Below, piece after piece: positions 8,824-18,307 of a DNA stretch of 64,000 nt. The stretch covers positions 372,001 to 436,000 of the forward strand of contig NZ_RRYI01000004.1 of NCBI RefSeq assembly GCF_003931565.1, written 5' to 3'. A model generated the notes under the pieces. That model was not told the origin of the DNA. It made no database searches and worked only from the letters and a program-made list of their open reading frames with translations. Each line of letters opens with the position of its first letter. Position 1 is the stretch's first letter. The stretch is from Caulobacter sp. 602-1 (GTDB lineage Bacteria; Pseudomonadota; Alphaproteobacteria; Caulobacterales; Caulobacteraceae). The position numbers and the translations under genes were made by a program.

Positions 8824-9240
8824 CTATTTCCGGGTGGAGGGGACGCCGTCCGCCCATTGGCCGCGACCCGTCGCCTTGGCCTCCTCCTCGGCCTTGGCGT
8901 ATGCGCCCTTGCTGTAGCGCCGATACTCCGTGGCGAACCCGGATCGGATGAGCGCGGCGTTGACGTCTGGGCTGGCGCTGGACCAGCATTTGCCGACGAA
9001 CCGGCCGTAGCGGTCGCGCTCGACGAAACGGCAGGCCACGCGGCCGCGGGTCAGTTGGATCAACGCGTCACGGGCCTCGTAGGCGAAAGGCTCGGCCGGG
9101 GTCTGGCCGCGACGCACCTCGGGCGCGTCGACGCCAAAGAGCCGCACCCGTTCGGGGCCGCAGCGAAGCGTGTCGCCGTCGTGAACCGTCGGCGCGGTAC
9201 AGACAATGAGGGTGGCGGCGAGGACGGCGGGGGAGGGCAT
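8824..9240 (-). CDS. Thermonuclease-family (SNase-like) nuclease
   Basis: 138-residue Staphylococcal-nuclease-like protein, probably exported: a short hydrophobic N-terminus (SPAVLAATLIVCTA) precedes the domain. Catalytic-site motifs are visible: HDGDTLRCGPERVRLFGVDAPE (written in two parts: HDGDTL and RVRLFGVDAPE) and later DRYGRFVGKCW, with the expected Asp, Arg and Glu. Convergent with the trb operon, 36 bp between stops. Such nucleases are common on conjugative elements; whether it belongs to the element or its flank cannot be told here. Confidence 0.85.
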   Translation of the reverse strand: MPSPAVLAATLIVCTAPTVHDGDTLRCGPERVRLFGVDAPEVRRGQTPAEPFAYEARDALIQLTRGRVACRFVERDRYGRFVGKCWSSASPDVNAALIRSGFATEYRRYSKGAYAKAEEEAKATGRGQWADGVPSTRK

Positions 9241-9480
9241 CGGACGGCTCTAGCCCGCTTCGGCCCGCCTGGGTAAGCGTGATAATCGCACTCTGGAGCA
9301 CCGCGGTGAATGGGTCCGCCCAGGCGCTGGCGTTCGATTTGGCCAAGCTACGTCAGCCGACAGCGATGACATGGTGGCGTCAGACGTTCGAGCCGACACC
9401 CGTCGGCCAATCGTGCAGATTGTCGAACAGCCGCCTCTTACCTTGAAGTCCCCGGCAGGTTTTGGCGCTGGCCGGCCCCA

Positions 9481-10470
9481 TCAGCCGGAGCCAACCTCGA
9501 GGATGATCTTTCCGAATCCGCCGCCACGTTCGAGCCGCCGGTGGGCGTCTGCGGCGCGGGCCAGCGGCAGCGCTTGATCGATCACCGGCTTCAGGTCGCC
9601 GGTCGCAAGCAGCGGCAAGGCGTTGGCGGCGAAACGCGCGACCATTGCGCGCTTTTCCGCCGAGGTTCGCGACTTCATCACCGTGCCGAAGAGGCGCAGA
9701 TGATTATGCAGCAGCAAGTCGAGCGGGATGGTGGCGTCGGCGTCGCCGCTGAGCACGCCGACCTGCACCAGGACGCCGCCGGGCGCCAGGCTGCGGAGAT
9801 TGCGCGCCAGATAATCGCCACCGACGAAATCGATTACGACATGAACGCCCGCACCCTGCGTGATCTGGTTTAGCGCCGTCTCGAAGTCGTGGTTGCGATA
9901 GTCAATGACCTCATCGGCGCCTAGGCCGCGTACATCGCTCGCTCGTTCGGCCGACGCCGTCCCGTAGACCGTAGCGCCCAGGGCCTTGGCGATCTGCACC
10001 GCCGCCGAGCCGATGCCGCCGGCTGCGGCATGGATGAGAACGCGGTCGCCCGCTCGTACCCCGGCCAGATGCGCCACGGCCTCCCAGGCTGTGACGAAGG
10101 CTTCCATGACGCCCGCCGCCTGCGTCGGCGGCAGGCCTTCCGGAACCTTGACCGCCATGCCGTGATCGACGCGGGCCAACTCTGCATAGGCGCCGCCGCC
10201 GACGATCGCCATCACGCGGTCGCCAATGGCGAAGCCCGTGACCTCGGCGCCGACCGACACCACTTCGCCAGCCAGCTCGAGGCCGAGCAAAGGGCTCTCG
10301 CCAAAGCTCCGGTCGCCGTAGAAGCCCGTACGCTGCATCAGGTCGGCGCGATTGACGCCCGCGGCGGCCACGCGGACCAGCAGGTCGGTGGCCCTGGGTT
10401 GCGGGGTTGGCGCCTCGACCAGCCGAAGCACGTCCGGCGGGCCGAAGCGATCATAGGCGATCGCCCTCAC
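9481..10470 (-). CDS. NAD(P)H-quinone oxidoreductase, PIG3-type medium-chain reductase
   Basis: 329-residue zinc-independent MDR-superfamily oxidoreductase likely reducing quinones or enones with NAD(P)H. GroES-like N-terminal half includes AAGVNRADLMQRTGFY, and the Rossmann fold carries HAAAGGIGSAAVQIAKALGA near residue 148. The PIG3/TP53I3 signature YGDRSFGESPLLGLELAGEV is visible. It overlaps the upstream minus-strand gene by 4 bp, so the two form an operon divergent from a LysR regulator. Confidence 0.88.
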   Translation of the reverse strand: MRAIAYDRFGPPDVLRLVEAPTPQPRATDLLVRVAAAGVNRADLMQRTGFYGDRSFGESPLLGLELAGEVVSVGAEVTGFAIGDRVMAIVGGGAYAELARVDHGMAVKVPEGLPPTQAAGVMEAFVTAWEAVAHLAGVRAGDRVLIHAAAGGIGSAAVQIAKALGATVYGTASAERASDVRGLGADEVIDYRNHDFETALNQITQGAGVHVVIDFVGGDYLARNLRSLAPGGVLVQVGVLSGDADATIPLDLLLHNHLRLFGTVMKSRTSAEKRAMVARFAANALPLLATGDLKPVIDQALPLARAADAHRRLERGGGFGKIILEVGSG

Positions 10471-11021
10471 GACACGGCTCCGCTGGCGCGGGCCAGGGCG
10501 CGGCGCGCGATGCTTTCGGCGAACATCGGCGTTTCGCGGCGGTTATGATCGCCGCCAGCAGCCTGGCGAGCGGCGGCGGCGGCTTCGTAGTCCAGGCCGT
10601 GCTCGGCCAGGAAATCCATGAAGACGTCCGTCGGATGGGCGGTGACGCGATTGGTGTAGCGCGTGCGGTTGTCGTCGATCGGCTCGGCGATCAGTTCCCA
10701 GACGACATTGACTTGGGTGCGGCCGTTGGCGGTGAAGACGTCGGAGATGGAGTTCATACGGCAATAGGTCGGACCGGCCTCGTCGGCCACATAGTGCTGA
10801 ACCACCAGGCCCGTACCGATCTGCTCGACATTGATCGACATCCGCCGGCCATCGTCGGTGATGGTGACGCCCGCGGCGATGTGGTCGGGCGCGCAGCAGC
10901 GCTGATATTCCGCCTCGGGCAGGGTGAACAGCCAGTCGGCGATGTCGATCTTTTTGATCGGGATGTCGATGTCGTGGCTGTAGGCCGATTGGGAGAGGAT
11001 GCGATCGAGAACGGCGACCAT
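10467..11021 (-). CDS. Conserved protein, possible SRPBCC-like fold
   Basis: 184 residues, no signal peptide. Contains an alternating beta pattern (TDDGRRMSINVEQIGTGLVV; ANGRTQVNVVWELIAEPID) and a helix late in the chain (PTDVFMDFLAEHGLDYEAAA), compatible with a START/SRPBCC-type fold, though no signature is decisive. The start at 11021 was chosen because upstream sequence in this frame overlaps the divergent LysR gene. First gene of a two-gene operon with the quinone oxidoreductase, probably controlled by that LysR protein. Confidence 0.65.
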   Translation of the reverse strand: MVAVLDRILSQSAYSHDIDIPIKKIDIADWLFTLPEAEYQRCCAPDHIAAGVTITDDGRRMSINVEQIGTGLVVQHYVADEAGPTYCRMNSISDVFTANGRTQVNVVWELIAEPIDDNRTRYTNRVTAHPTDVFMDFLAEHGLDYEAAAAARQAAGGDHNRRETPMFAESIARRALARASGAVS

Positions 11022-11148
11022 GATGGCGGCTCCTGGCTTTGAGTGGATCGGCGCGACAAGGCCGCGTCCGATGACCTGGACCATGAAGTCAGGAGCGCCG
11101 CGTGATAACGCAGCCATTCGCCGTAACCGTTTTGCCTGTGGAGCAAAG

Positions 11149-12069
11149 ATGAGGGATCCAAGGTTCGCCGAGTTCGTGGCCGTCTTCGTCGATGTCGTCC
11201 GGGCCGGAAGCTTTTCGGGCGCGGCCCGTCGGCGCGGCGTGACGCCCTCGGCGATCGTCCGGCAGATCGATGCGCTGGAGCACGATCTGGGCGTGCGTGT
11301 GCTGGTGCGTTCGACGCGCGCCCTGGCCACGACGGACGCGGGCCAGAGGCTGTTCGAGCGCGGGCAAAGGCTCGTCGACGACCTCGTGGATGTCCATGCC
11401 GAGGTCGCCGCCTTCGATGGCGCGGTGGCCGGAACCTTGCGGATCGCGTGTTTTCCGACCTTCGGCAAGCGCTACGTTCTCCCGGTGGCGGGCGCGTTGA
11501 TGCGCGAGCATCCGCGCCTGAAAGTCGAGTTGGATCTGACCGAGCGGCTGGCCGATCCCGTTCTCGACCGTCTGGACGCGGTCATCCGCATCGGGCAGCT
11601 GACCGATAGCGCCCTGATCGCCAGCAAACTGGCGGACCAGATGCGGTTGGCGGTGGCCGCGCCGGACTATCTGGCCCGCAACGGAACGCCAGGTTGCATC
11701 GACGACCTCCGTGGCCACCGATTGCTCGACAAGCTGCATGGCGCGGACCTTCTGGGATGGGCGGACCTCCTGGGCGGTGCGGCTGGCCATCCCGATTGCG
11801 GAGAGGTCGTCTTCCGATCCGACGACTTCGAGGCGCTGCGGCTCGCGGCCGGGGAGGGCGCCGGCGTGGCCTTCCTGCCCAGCTGGGTGGCGGGACCGGA
11901 CGTTCGAGAGGGCAAGCTCGTGCGGCTTCAGCTGGATGGCGAGCCCTGGAATGCGCGGCCGAGCGGCATCTACCTGCTCAGGGCGCTGCCTGAGCCTTCA
12001 GCCAAGTTCCGGGCTTTCACCTACGCCCTGCGCACCGCCATAGGGTCTCCGCCGGTCTGGACGCCTTAG
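11149..12069 (+). CDS. LysR-family transcriptional regulator
   Basis: 306 residues. N-terminal winged HTH (FVDVVRAGSFSGAARRRG followed by SAIVRQIDALEHDLGVRVL) and C-terminal periplasmic-binding-like effector domain (residues about 90-295). Divergent from the hypothetical/quinone-oxidoreductase operon with a 127-bp shared promoter region, the classical arrangement for a LysR activator and its target. Start at 11149 follows GGAGCAAAG. Confidence 0.92.
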   Translation: MRDPRFAEFVAVFVDVVRAGSFSGAARRRGVTPSAIVRQIDALEHDLGVRVLVRSTRALATTDAGQRLFERGQRLVDDLVDVHAEVAAFDGAVAGTLRIACFPTFGKRYVLPVAGALMREHPRLKVELDLTERLADPVLDRLDAVIRIGQLTDSALIASKLADQMRLAVAAPDYLARNGTPGCIDDLRGHRLLDKLHGADLLGWADLLGGAAGHPDCGEVVFRSDDFEALRLAAGEGAGVAFLPSWVAGPDVREGKLVRLQLDGEPWNARPSGIYLLRALPEPSAKFRAFTYALRTAIGSPPVWTP

Positions 12070-12390
12070 CGCTCCGGGAGCGTCCGGATCTTCGCCAATT
12101 TGAATTGGCTGAAGGTCGCCTTTCTGCAGGCGCGCTAATGTCGGCTCATGGCGCTTGCGTGCTGAAACACTTCTGCGGCGCAAGCCCAACGCTCGTTCAG
12201 CGACTGATAGGGGCTTGTGGAACCGCAACCTTGGCGCGCCATCAATCTCCGCGTAGCGACGAGCATCGATGTTCAAGCCTCGGAGGCGGAAGGAGCATAG
12301 CTCATGCCTGGGCAGCCAGACTGACCATTCGGTTGCACCGGTAGCCAAACCCGATCGCGTACCAGGCGGTCCGCAAGCCAGGGAGCAGCC
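12070..12390 (+). other. Intergenic region, no gene supported
   Basis: Lies between the LysR gene and a plus-strand hydrolase. Short open frames here lack recognisable domains and sensible start sites. An imperfect dyad GTACC-AGGC-GGTCC occurs around 12359, 20-30 bp before the hydrolase, but is too weak to call. Confidence 0.5.
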
Positions 12391-13404
12391 ATGCCCGCCG
12401 CTCGAGACGATGGTCCAAGCCGGCGCCAAGTACTCGGCGCAACACCCCTGGCGTTCCCCGTCGCCAGCTCTGTGAGGCACGCGCCGGCGGCGAGGCGGGT
12501 TCCGGCGGCTTTCGGCGCGATCAGGCAAGTCGAGGCTGGCCCGCTGGACGTCGCCTACGTCGAGATGGGGCCGAGCGAAGGGCCCGCAGTGCTTCTGCTG
12601 CACGGCTGGCCCTACGACATCCACGCTTTCGCCGAGGTCGCGCCCCGTCTGGCCGCCGCAGGCCATCGGGTGGTGATTCCATATCTGCGCGGCTACGGTC
12701 CGACGCGTTTCCGGTCCTCGCGGACCCCGCGCAACGGCCAGCAGGCCGCCCTCTCCATGGACGCGATCGCCTTTCTCGACGCCTTGCAGATCCAGCGCGC
12801 CATCGTCGCCGGCTTCGACTGGGGTGCGCGGACGGCCGACATCCTGGCCGCGATCTGGCCCGAGCGTTGCAAGGCGCTGGTCAGCGTCAGCGGCTACCTG
12901 ATCGGCAGCCAGCAAGCCAGTCGCGCCCCTTTGCCGCCGAGCGCTGAGCTGCAGTGGTGGTACCAATTCTATTTCGCCACCGAGCGCGGTCGGGCCGGCT
13001 ACGCCGCCAACACCGAGGCGTTCAACCGGCTGATCTGGACCCTCGCCTCGCCGAAATGGGCATTCGATGATGCGACCTTCGCCCGGACGGCCAAGTCCTT
13101 CGCCAATCCCGACCACGTCGACATCGTCATCCATAACTACCGTTGGCGCCTTGGTCTGGCCGACGGCGAGAGCAAGTACGATGCGCTGGAGGCGCAGCTG
13201 GCCGCCAGTCCGCCGATCACCATTCCGGCCATCACTTTGGAAGGCGACGCCAACGGCGCGCCCCACCCGATGCCCCTAGCATACGCCGGGAAGTTCGACG
13301 GCCCCTACGCCCACCGCTTGGTCACGGGCGGTGTCGGCCACAACTTGCCGCAGGAGGCTCCGATGGCTTTCGTACAGGCGATCCTCGACGTCGCGAGGCT
13401 TTAG
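12391..13404 (+). CDS. Tat-exported alpha/beta hydrolase, epoxide-hydrolase-like
   Basis: 337 residues. N-terminus carries a twin-arginine motif (PSRRQVLGATPLAF) with a hydrophobic stretch, so export by Tat is likely. Hydrolase features: oxyanion motif LLHGWPYDIH, nucleophile region AGFDWGARTAD (Asp, as in epoxide hydrolases and dehalogenases rather than Ser), cap-domain WWYQFYFAT, and a late His in TGGVGHNLPQEAP. Substrate unknown. Epoxide hydrolase is the best guess from the Asp nucleophile and the FDWG context. Confidence 0.82.
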   Translation: MPAARDDGPSRRQVLGATPLAFPVASSVRHAPAARRVPAAFGAIRQVEAGPLDVAYVEMGPSEGPAVLLLHGWPYDIHAFAEVAPRLAAAGHRVVIPYLRGYGPTRFRSSRTPRNGQQAALSMDAIAFLDALQIQRAIVAGFDWGARTADILAAIWPERCKALVSVSGYLIGSQQASRAPLPPSAELQWWYQFYFATERGRAGYAANTEAFNRLIWTLASPKWAFDDATFARTAKSFANPDHVDIVIHNYRWRLGLADGESKYDALEAQLAASPPITIPAITLEGDANGAPHPMPLAYAGKFDGPYAHRLVTGGVGHNLPQEAPMAFVQAILDVARL

Positions 13405-13511
13405 CGCCCCATGGCAGGCCGGGCCTGCAAAGCGACCTCTCACCGCATTCGGTTCAAGCGCGCCCGTGACCGCGATCGTCCATGAGAAAGGCTTCCCAAC
13501 GCCCGGCGACG

Positions 13512-13628
13512 TCAGGCGTACAACAGCGTCAGGGCCGCCAGAGCGGCGAGCACGCCGCCCAGCAACAGCAGGCTAGTCCAGCCGGCAGGGGTCAGGAGGC
13601 GGGCGGTCGGACGCGAACGAGCGGGCAT
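13512..13628 (-). CDS. Possible small single-pass membrane protein (38 aa)
   Basis: Open frame reading MPARSRPTARLLTPAG, then a 20-residue hydrophobic helix (SLLLLGGVLAALAALTLLYA) right up to the stop. A basic N-terminus followed by one membrane helix is a common layout for real small proteins, and the frame sits in an otherwise empty gap. The ribosome-binding site is poor and no family is recognised, so this remains tentative. Confidence 0.35.
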   Translation of the reverse strand: MPARSRPTARLLTPAGWTSLLLLGGVLAALAALTLLYA

Positions 13629-13674
13629 GGCTCATGGTACAGCCCCGGTCATTGCGGCGCTAGGGTGTGGCCAA

Positions 13675-13692
13675 GGCATACCAAAGGTCAGG
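13675..13692 (+). promoter_or_regulatory. Type-A operator, TMEM175-like gene 1
   Basis: GGCATACCAAAGGTCAGG, 90 bp before the start at 13782. Nearly the same as the element at 19800 before the paralogous gene, and related to the palindromic form at 24341. Confidence 0.55.
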
Positions 13693-13781
13693 ATCGCTCG
13701 GCCTAAAGGCCATCTGTGCTACCGCCCGGCCGCGTCGTAGCTCCTCTTCCCAAGTTCAGGCCTTGGACGATGGAGACGCGA

Positions 13782-14378
<597 letters not shown>

Positions 14379-14391
14379 CAGTGAGGTTCTG

Positions 14392-15132
14392 ATGGATTTC
14401 GAAGGTGTGCATGACGGGAAGGTCGCCGTGGTGCTGGGTGGTTCGCGCGGAATCGGCGCGGCGATCGTCGAGCGGCTGGCGATGGACGGCGCTACGGTGG
14501 CCTTCACCTACGCCGCCTCATCTGAGCCGGCGCAGACCCTGGAGGCGCGGTTGAAGGGAGCCGGCTGTGAGGCTGTTGCGCTCGAGGCCGACAGCGGGGA
14601 TGTCGATCAGGTGGCGGCGGCGATTGAGGCGGCCATCGCCATCTTCGGCCGACTCGACATCCTGGTGGTCAATGCCGGGATTCTGCGCAACGCGCCGATC
14701 GACCAGGTCTCTCTCGAAGACTTCGACCGCGTCCTGGCGGTGAACGTGCGCGGCGTGTTCGCGGCCCTGCGCCATGCCGCGCCGCGCATGACGGCCGGCG
14801 GGCGGATCATCACGATCGGCAGTAACATCGCCATGCGGGTCGGTTTCCCACAAGCCAGCGTCTACGCCATGACCAAGGCCGCCGTGGCGGCGCTCGTCCG
14901 GGGCGCGGCGATCGACCTGGGGCCCCGTGGCATCACCGTCAACAACATCCAGCCAGGTCCCACGGCAACGGACCTGACCGAGGGAAGCCACGAGATGATC
15001 CTGCCCTTGATCCCGCTTGGACGCCTGGGTCGCCCGGGCGAGATCGCGGGCCTGGTCTCCTACCTCGCGGGCGAAGAGGCGGGTTTCATCACCGGCGCCA
15101 GCCTGACCATCGATGGCGGCGCCTCGGCCTGA
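14392..15132 (+). CDS. SDR-family oxidoreductase
   Basis: 246-residue classical short-chain dehydrogenase/reductase. Cofactor loop GGSRGIGAAIVERLA near residue 17, NAG motif (VVNAGILRN), catalytic Ser (TIGSN), YAMTK (Tyr-x-x-x-Lys) and C-terminal GFITGASLTIDGG typical of 3-oxoacyl-reductase-like SDRs. Acidic residues are not obvious after strand two, hinting at NADP(H). Follows the TMEM175-like gene by 13 bp with AGTGAGGT as ribosome-binding site. Confidence 0.92.
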   Translation: MDFEGVHDGKVAVVLGGSRGIGAAIVERLAMDGATVAFTYAASSEPAQTLEARLKGAGCEAVALEADSGDVDQVAAAIEAAIAIFGRLDILVVNAGILRNAPIDQVSLEDFDRVLAVNVRGVFAALRHAAPRMTAGGRIITIGSNIAMRVGFPQASVYAMTKAAVAALVRGAAIDLGPRGITVNNIQPGPTATDLTEGSHEMILPLIPLGRLGRPGEIAGLVSYLAGEEAGFITGASLTIDGGASA

Positions 15133-15274
15133 TCGCCGGCCGCCGTGGGTCGACTGGAACGATCCCGCCGCTGGTAGCGGCGGGGAGGCATATCCGGCAT
15201 GTGAAGGCGATCTGATCCGACAATCTTCTGGGACGGGGCTGGCGCACTCTGACGCGGACTTCAGGAGCCAGCTC

Positions 15275-15919
15275 ATGCCCCGAGACCACAGCCTGGCCTA
15301 TGACGCCGGCGCCGACCCGCGGATCGACCTCTTCGCCGCTCTGTCGAAGCGCATGATCGGCGAGATCACGGCGGCGGTGGCGATGCTCCGGCTGGCCGCC
15401 GCCGGCGAGCCGACCGGCGCGGCTCGGCAGGCGCTGAACGACGCGGCTGATCACCTGCGCGACCAAGCCCGGCTTCAGCACGCGCTCGAAGTGCCCGCAT
15501 GGGGCCAAACGATCGACTTGTCCGATAACCTCGAGGCGCTGTGCGCCGCGCTCACTCACGCCAAGCTCCAACGCTATGGAATCCGCCTGGGCCTGGTGTG
15601 CGATCCCGTCGCGATCGATGCGCGGCGTTGCTGGCTGGTCAGCCTCATTGTGGCCGAGCTCGTCGGCAGCGCGACCTCGCACGCGCCGCGGGGAGAGGGG
15701 CGCCAGATCGTGATCCGCGTCGGCGTCGCCGACGGAGAGGTCTTCTGTGAAGTGGTTCGCGTCGGCCGCGGCTGGGGCTGGGGCTCCGGTCTCTGCCGGG
15801 TCATCAATCTCGTGAGCCTGCTGCATGGCCGGATCGAATGGTCGATGGGGCCGCATGGCGAGGGCGCCCGGCTGACCTTCCCGGCCGATTGCGATCCGGT
15901 GCCGACCACCCGCCACTAG
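15275..15919 (+). CDS. Histidine-kinase-like protein, degenerate phosphoacceptor
   Basis: 214 residues. An N-terminal helical hairpin (IDLFAALSKRMIGEITAAVAML, split here as IDLFAALSKRM and IGEITAAVAML) resembles a dimerisation domain but has no His at the expected place. The C-terminal half resembles a HATPase fold ending GWGWGSGLCRVINLVSLLHG, the G2 box, then GARLTFPA. No clear N box was found. Could be a kinase-derived adaptor or phosphotransfer inhibitor. Start follows CAGGAGCC. Confidence 0.6.
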   Translation: MPRDHSLAYDAGADPRIDLFAALSKRMIGEITAAVAMLRLAAAGEPTGAARQALNDAADHLRDQARLQHALEVPAWGQTIDLSDNLEALCAALTHAKLQRYGIRLGLVCDPVAIDARRCWLVSLIVAELVGSATSHAPRGEGRQIVIRVGVADGEVFCEVVRVGRGWGWGSGLCRVINLVSLLHGRIEWSMGPHGEGARLTFPADCDPVPTTRH

Positions 15920-16143
15920 GCCCCCTCAGATAAGTGGCGCCTCGGCGGCGGTCAGCCGCCGTTGGCGACCCGGCGCTCATGGCGCTGGAGGCGCACGCCG
16001 TAGGATCGTAATCCAGGCGAAGCCGGCCGCGTCCGAACGGGATTCGACGGAGCTCTGGGGCGACTGGCCGCGGGTTCGTGGCCTCTAGCAGGGCGGGGTT
16101 TGACCCCTCCGTTTGTGGGTCCGCGTCGAGGTCGCGCCGCCAA

Positions 16144-16164
16144 GGGCGGATCGTTGATCCGCCC
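16144..16164. terminator. Perfect hairpin after MBL-fold gene
   Basis: GGGCGGATC / GATCCGCCC with a 3-base loop, 28 bp past the stop of the minus-strand gene. Strong stem, but no T tract on either side, so rho-independent activity is uncertain. Confidence 0.5.
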
Positions 16165-16191
16165 CCGGCCAGCGCCTAGTCGATCAGGCCA

Positions 16192-17106
16192 TCAGTAATC
16201 CCAGACCGCCGCGACCCAGCGGAAGCGATCGCCGTTGAGCGCGATCCGGCCGACGGACGGGAACGGCAGGTGCGAGGCCACCACGATTTCGCTGCTGGCC
16301 GCCGCGTCCTTCATGAGGCGCAGGCGCACGCGGGTGGCCTCCTCCGGGTCATGCTCGAAGCCATTCTGCCAATCGGGGTGATCGAAGGCGACCGGGAAGA
16401 GGGCGTCGCCCGCGAACGTCAGCTGGTCGTCGCCGGACGTAACGCGCACCACGCTGTGACCAGGCGTATGCCCACCGATGCGCCGGGCGACCACGCCCGG
16501 CGCGATCTCCTTCTCGTCCACGAACGTCTGGATCTTGTCGGCGAACTGCGCGGCGAACTGCTGGGCCGTCGCGCGCAGGACGTCCGGGATCGGCGGCGGC
16601 ATGGCCGTCCGGGAGAAGTCGGGCGCTTTCCAGAACTCGAGCTCGGCGGCGGCGACGTGGATCCGCACGTCGGGGCGAAGTTGCGCCTTCACCTCGTCGA
16701 TCAGGAGGCCGCCGACGTGATCCATGTGCATGTGGGTGATCACGATGTCGGTCAGCGAGGCCAGGTCGATGCCGGCGGCCTTCAGGCGCTGCGGAAACTG
16801 GCCCGCCCGGGGGAAGCCGTCGAATTGCCCGCCGAGGCCCGCGTCCACGAGGATGGTCTGGTCGCCGGCGCGGATCACCACCACGTTGAGGGGCCAGTCG
16901 AACGCGTCCGGACCCAGGAACATGTCGTTGAACCATGCCTTGCGTTCGGCGGGATCGACATTGCTGGACATCACCTCGGTCGCGATCGGCAGGATCCCGT
17001 CGCTGATCACCAGGACGTCGATCTCACCAATCCGCACCGCATAACGCGACGGAACCAGGTCTGCTGAGCCCGTTCCCAGCACGGGCGAGATATTGCCTAC
17101 GGTCAT
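16192..17106 (-). CDS. MBL-fold metallo-hydrolase
   Basis: 304-residue cytoplasmic metallo-beta-lactamase-fold hydrolase. Metal ligands: HMHMDH (HxHxDH), GHTPGHS, the Asp of FAGDALF and the His of SHLPFP. The family covers lactonases and thioester or related hydrolases; substrate cannot be assigned. Start at the ATG preceded by AAGGATAGG (MTVGN) is preferred over a TTG nine codons earlier. A type-A operator lies about 92 bp upstream. Confidence 0.87.
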   Translation of the reverse strand: MTVGNISPVLGTGSADLVPSRYAVRIGEIDVLVISDGILPIATEVMSSNVDPAERKAWFNDMFLGPDAFDWPLNVVVIRAGDQTILVDAGLGGQFDGFPRAGQFPQRLKAAGIDLASLTDIVITHMHMDHVGGLLIDEVKAQLRPDVRIHVAAAELEFWKAPDFSRTAMPPPIPDVLRATAQQFAAQFADKIQTFVDEKEIAPGVVARRIGGHTPGHSVVRVTSGDDQLTFAGDALFPVAFDHPDWQNGFEHDPEEATRVRLRLMKDAAASSEIVVASHLPFPSVGRIALNGDRFRWVAAVWDY

Positions 17107-17197
17107 GTACCTATCCTTCTCGAGGCCGCTCAAACGCGGCGTCGAAACCTAGGAGGCGATAGGCCGTAGGGTCGATTTGGGCCGAGGCATAGGACGC

Positions 17198-17215
17198 GCC
17201 ATACCAGGGCATAGG
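17198..17215 (-). promoter_or_regulatory. Type-A operator, MBL-fold gene
   Basis: GCCATACCAGGGCATAGG, 92 bp before the minus-strand start at 17106. A second GCATAGG lies 22 bp away (17187-17193). Confidence 0.55.
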
Positions 17216-17281
17216 TCTTGCGATCGTGCGTCTAGCCGTGGGCGCTGCAGCGCTTGAACAGCTTGGCGGCTTCGGCGCTGG

Positions 17282-17311
17282 GGAGGCGCCCGCCGGCAGG
17301 CGAGCGCCTCC
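17282..17311. terminator. Possible stem-loop after Tat hydrolase gene
   Basis: GGAGGCGC pairs with GCGCCTCC across a 14-base loop, 13 bp past the stop of the minus-strand hydrolase. GC-rich with no T tract; weak call. Confidence 0.3.
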
Positions 17312-17323
17312 GCGCGAACGTCG

Positions 17324-18307
17324 CTAGGCCTTGATGTAGGCCAGCAGGTCGGCGTTGATGATGTCGGCGTGGGTCGTGGCCATGCCGTGCGGCAAGCCCT
17401 TGTAGACCTTCAGCGTGCCCTTCTTCAGCAGCTTGATGCCGATCAGAGCGGCGTCGGCGATCGGCACGATCTGGTCGTCGTCGCCGTGCATCAGCAGGAC
17501 CGGCGCGTCGATGGTCTTCAGGTCGTTGGTGAAGTCCGTGGCCGAGAAGGCGGCGATGCAGTCGTACTGCGGCTTGGCGCCGCCCATCATCGCCTGGCGC
17601 CACCAGTTGTCGACCACCGCCTGACGGAGCTTCACGCCGGGGCGATTGAAGCCGTAGAAGGGCCCCGAGGCCAGGTCGCGGTAGAACTCGGCGCGATTGG
17701 CGGCCAGGGCGCTGCGGAGCCCGTCGAACGCCTCGATCGGCATGCCGCCCGGATTGGCCGGCGTCTTGACCATGATCGGCGGCACCGCACCGATCAGCAC
17801 CACCTTGGCCACTCGGCCGGCGCCGCCGTAGCGGGCGACATAGTGCGCCGCCTCGCCGCCGCCGGTGGAGTGGCCGACGTGAATGGCGTTCTTCAGGTCC
17901 AGGTGGGTGGTCAGCACCGCCAGGTCGGCGGCGTAGGTGTCCATGTCGTTGCCCGTGTCCGTCTGGCTCGAACGACCATGCCCGCGGCGGTCATGGGCGA
18001 TGACGCGGTAGCCCTGGGACAGGAAGAACAGCATCTGGTTGTCCCAGTCGTCGGCCGAGAGCGGCCAGCCATGGTGGAACACGATCGGCTGGGCGTCCTT
18101 GGGGCCCCAATCCTTGTAGAAGATATGGACGCCGTCCTTGGCGGTGACGAAGTTGCTGCCCATGGTCGTGGTTCCTGACTTGCTGTGGGAGGAGGAGGGG
18201 GTGGTCTGAGCTGCGCCCTGGACCGGCGCGGCGGCGATCGCGGCGGCCGCGGCCAAGCCAGCGGTCATGACGCCGCGCCGCGAGGCGTTTTGGCTTTCAT
18301 GGTTCAT
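17324..18307 (-). CDS. Tat-exported chloroperoxidase-like alpha/beta hydrolase
   Basis: 327 residues. The N-terminus has [20 protein letters not shown], a twin-arginine signal, followed by a Ser/Thr linker and the hydrolase from about residue 50. Cofactor-free haloperoxidase/esterase features: [12 protein letters not shown] (oxyanion), GHSTGGGE (nucleophile Ser), HGDDDQIVP (Asp) and [10 protein letters not shown] (His). Most family members are cytoplasmic, so export is notable. No operon partner. Confidence 0.9.
   Translation of the reverse strand: MNHESQNASRRGVMTAGLAAAAAIAAAPVQGAAQTTPSSSHSKSGTTTMGSNFVTAKDGVHIFYKDWGPKDAQPIVFHHGWPLSADDWDNQMLFFLSQGYRVIAHDRRGHGRSSQTDTGNDMDTYAADLAVLTTHLDLKNAIHVGHSTGGGEAAHYVARYGGAGRVAKVVLIGAVPPIMVKTPANPGGMPIEAFDGLRSALAANRAEFYRDLASGPFYGFNRPGVKLRQAVVDNWWRQAMMGGAKPQYDCIAAFSATDFTNDLKTIDAPVLLMHGDDDQIVPIADAALIGIKLLKKGTLKVYKGLPHGMATTHADIINADLLAYIKA

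Larger units (their letters stand above)
13405..13781. other. Intergenic region before TMEM175-like gene
   Basis: 377 bp. Contains a possible 38-codon minus-strand small gene (13512-13628) and a promoter element (13675-13692), both listed separately. The stretch after the element up to about 13713 is also similar to the one at 19800-19840 before the second TMEM175-like gene. Confidence 0.5.

Noticed and set aside
12357..12373. Possible operator GTACC-AGGC-GGTCC before the hydrolase at 12391
   Set aside because: Spacing and core differ from types A and B, and it is too near the start codon.
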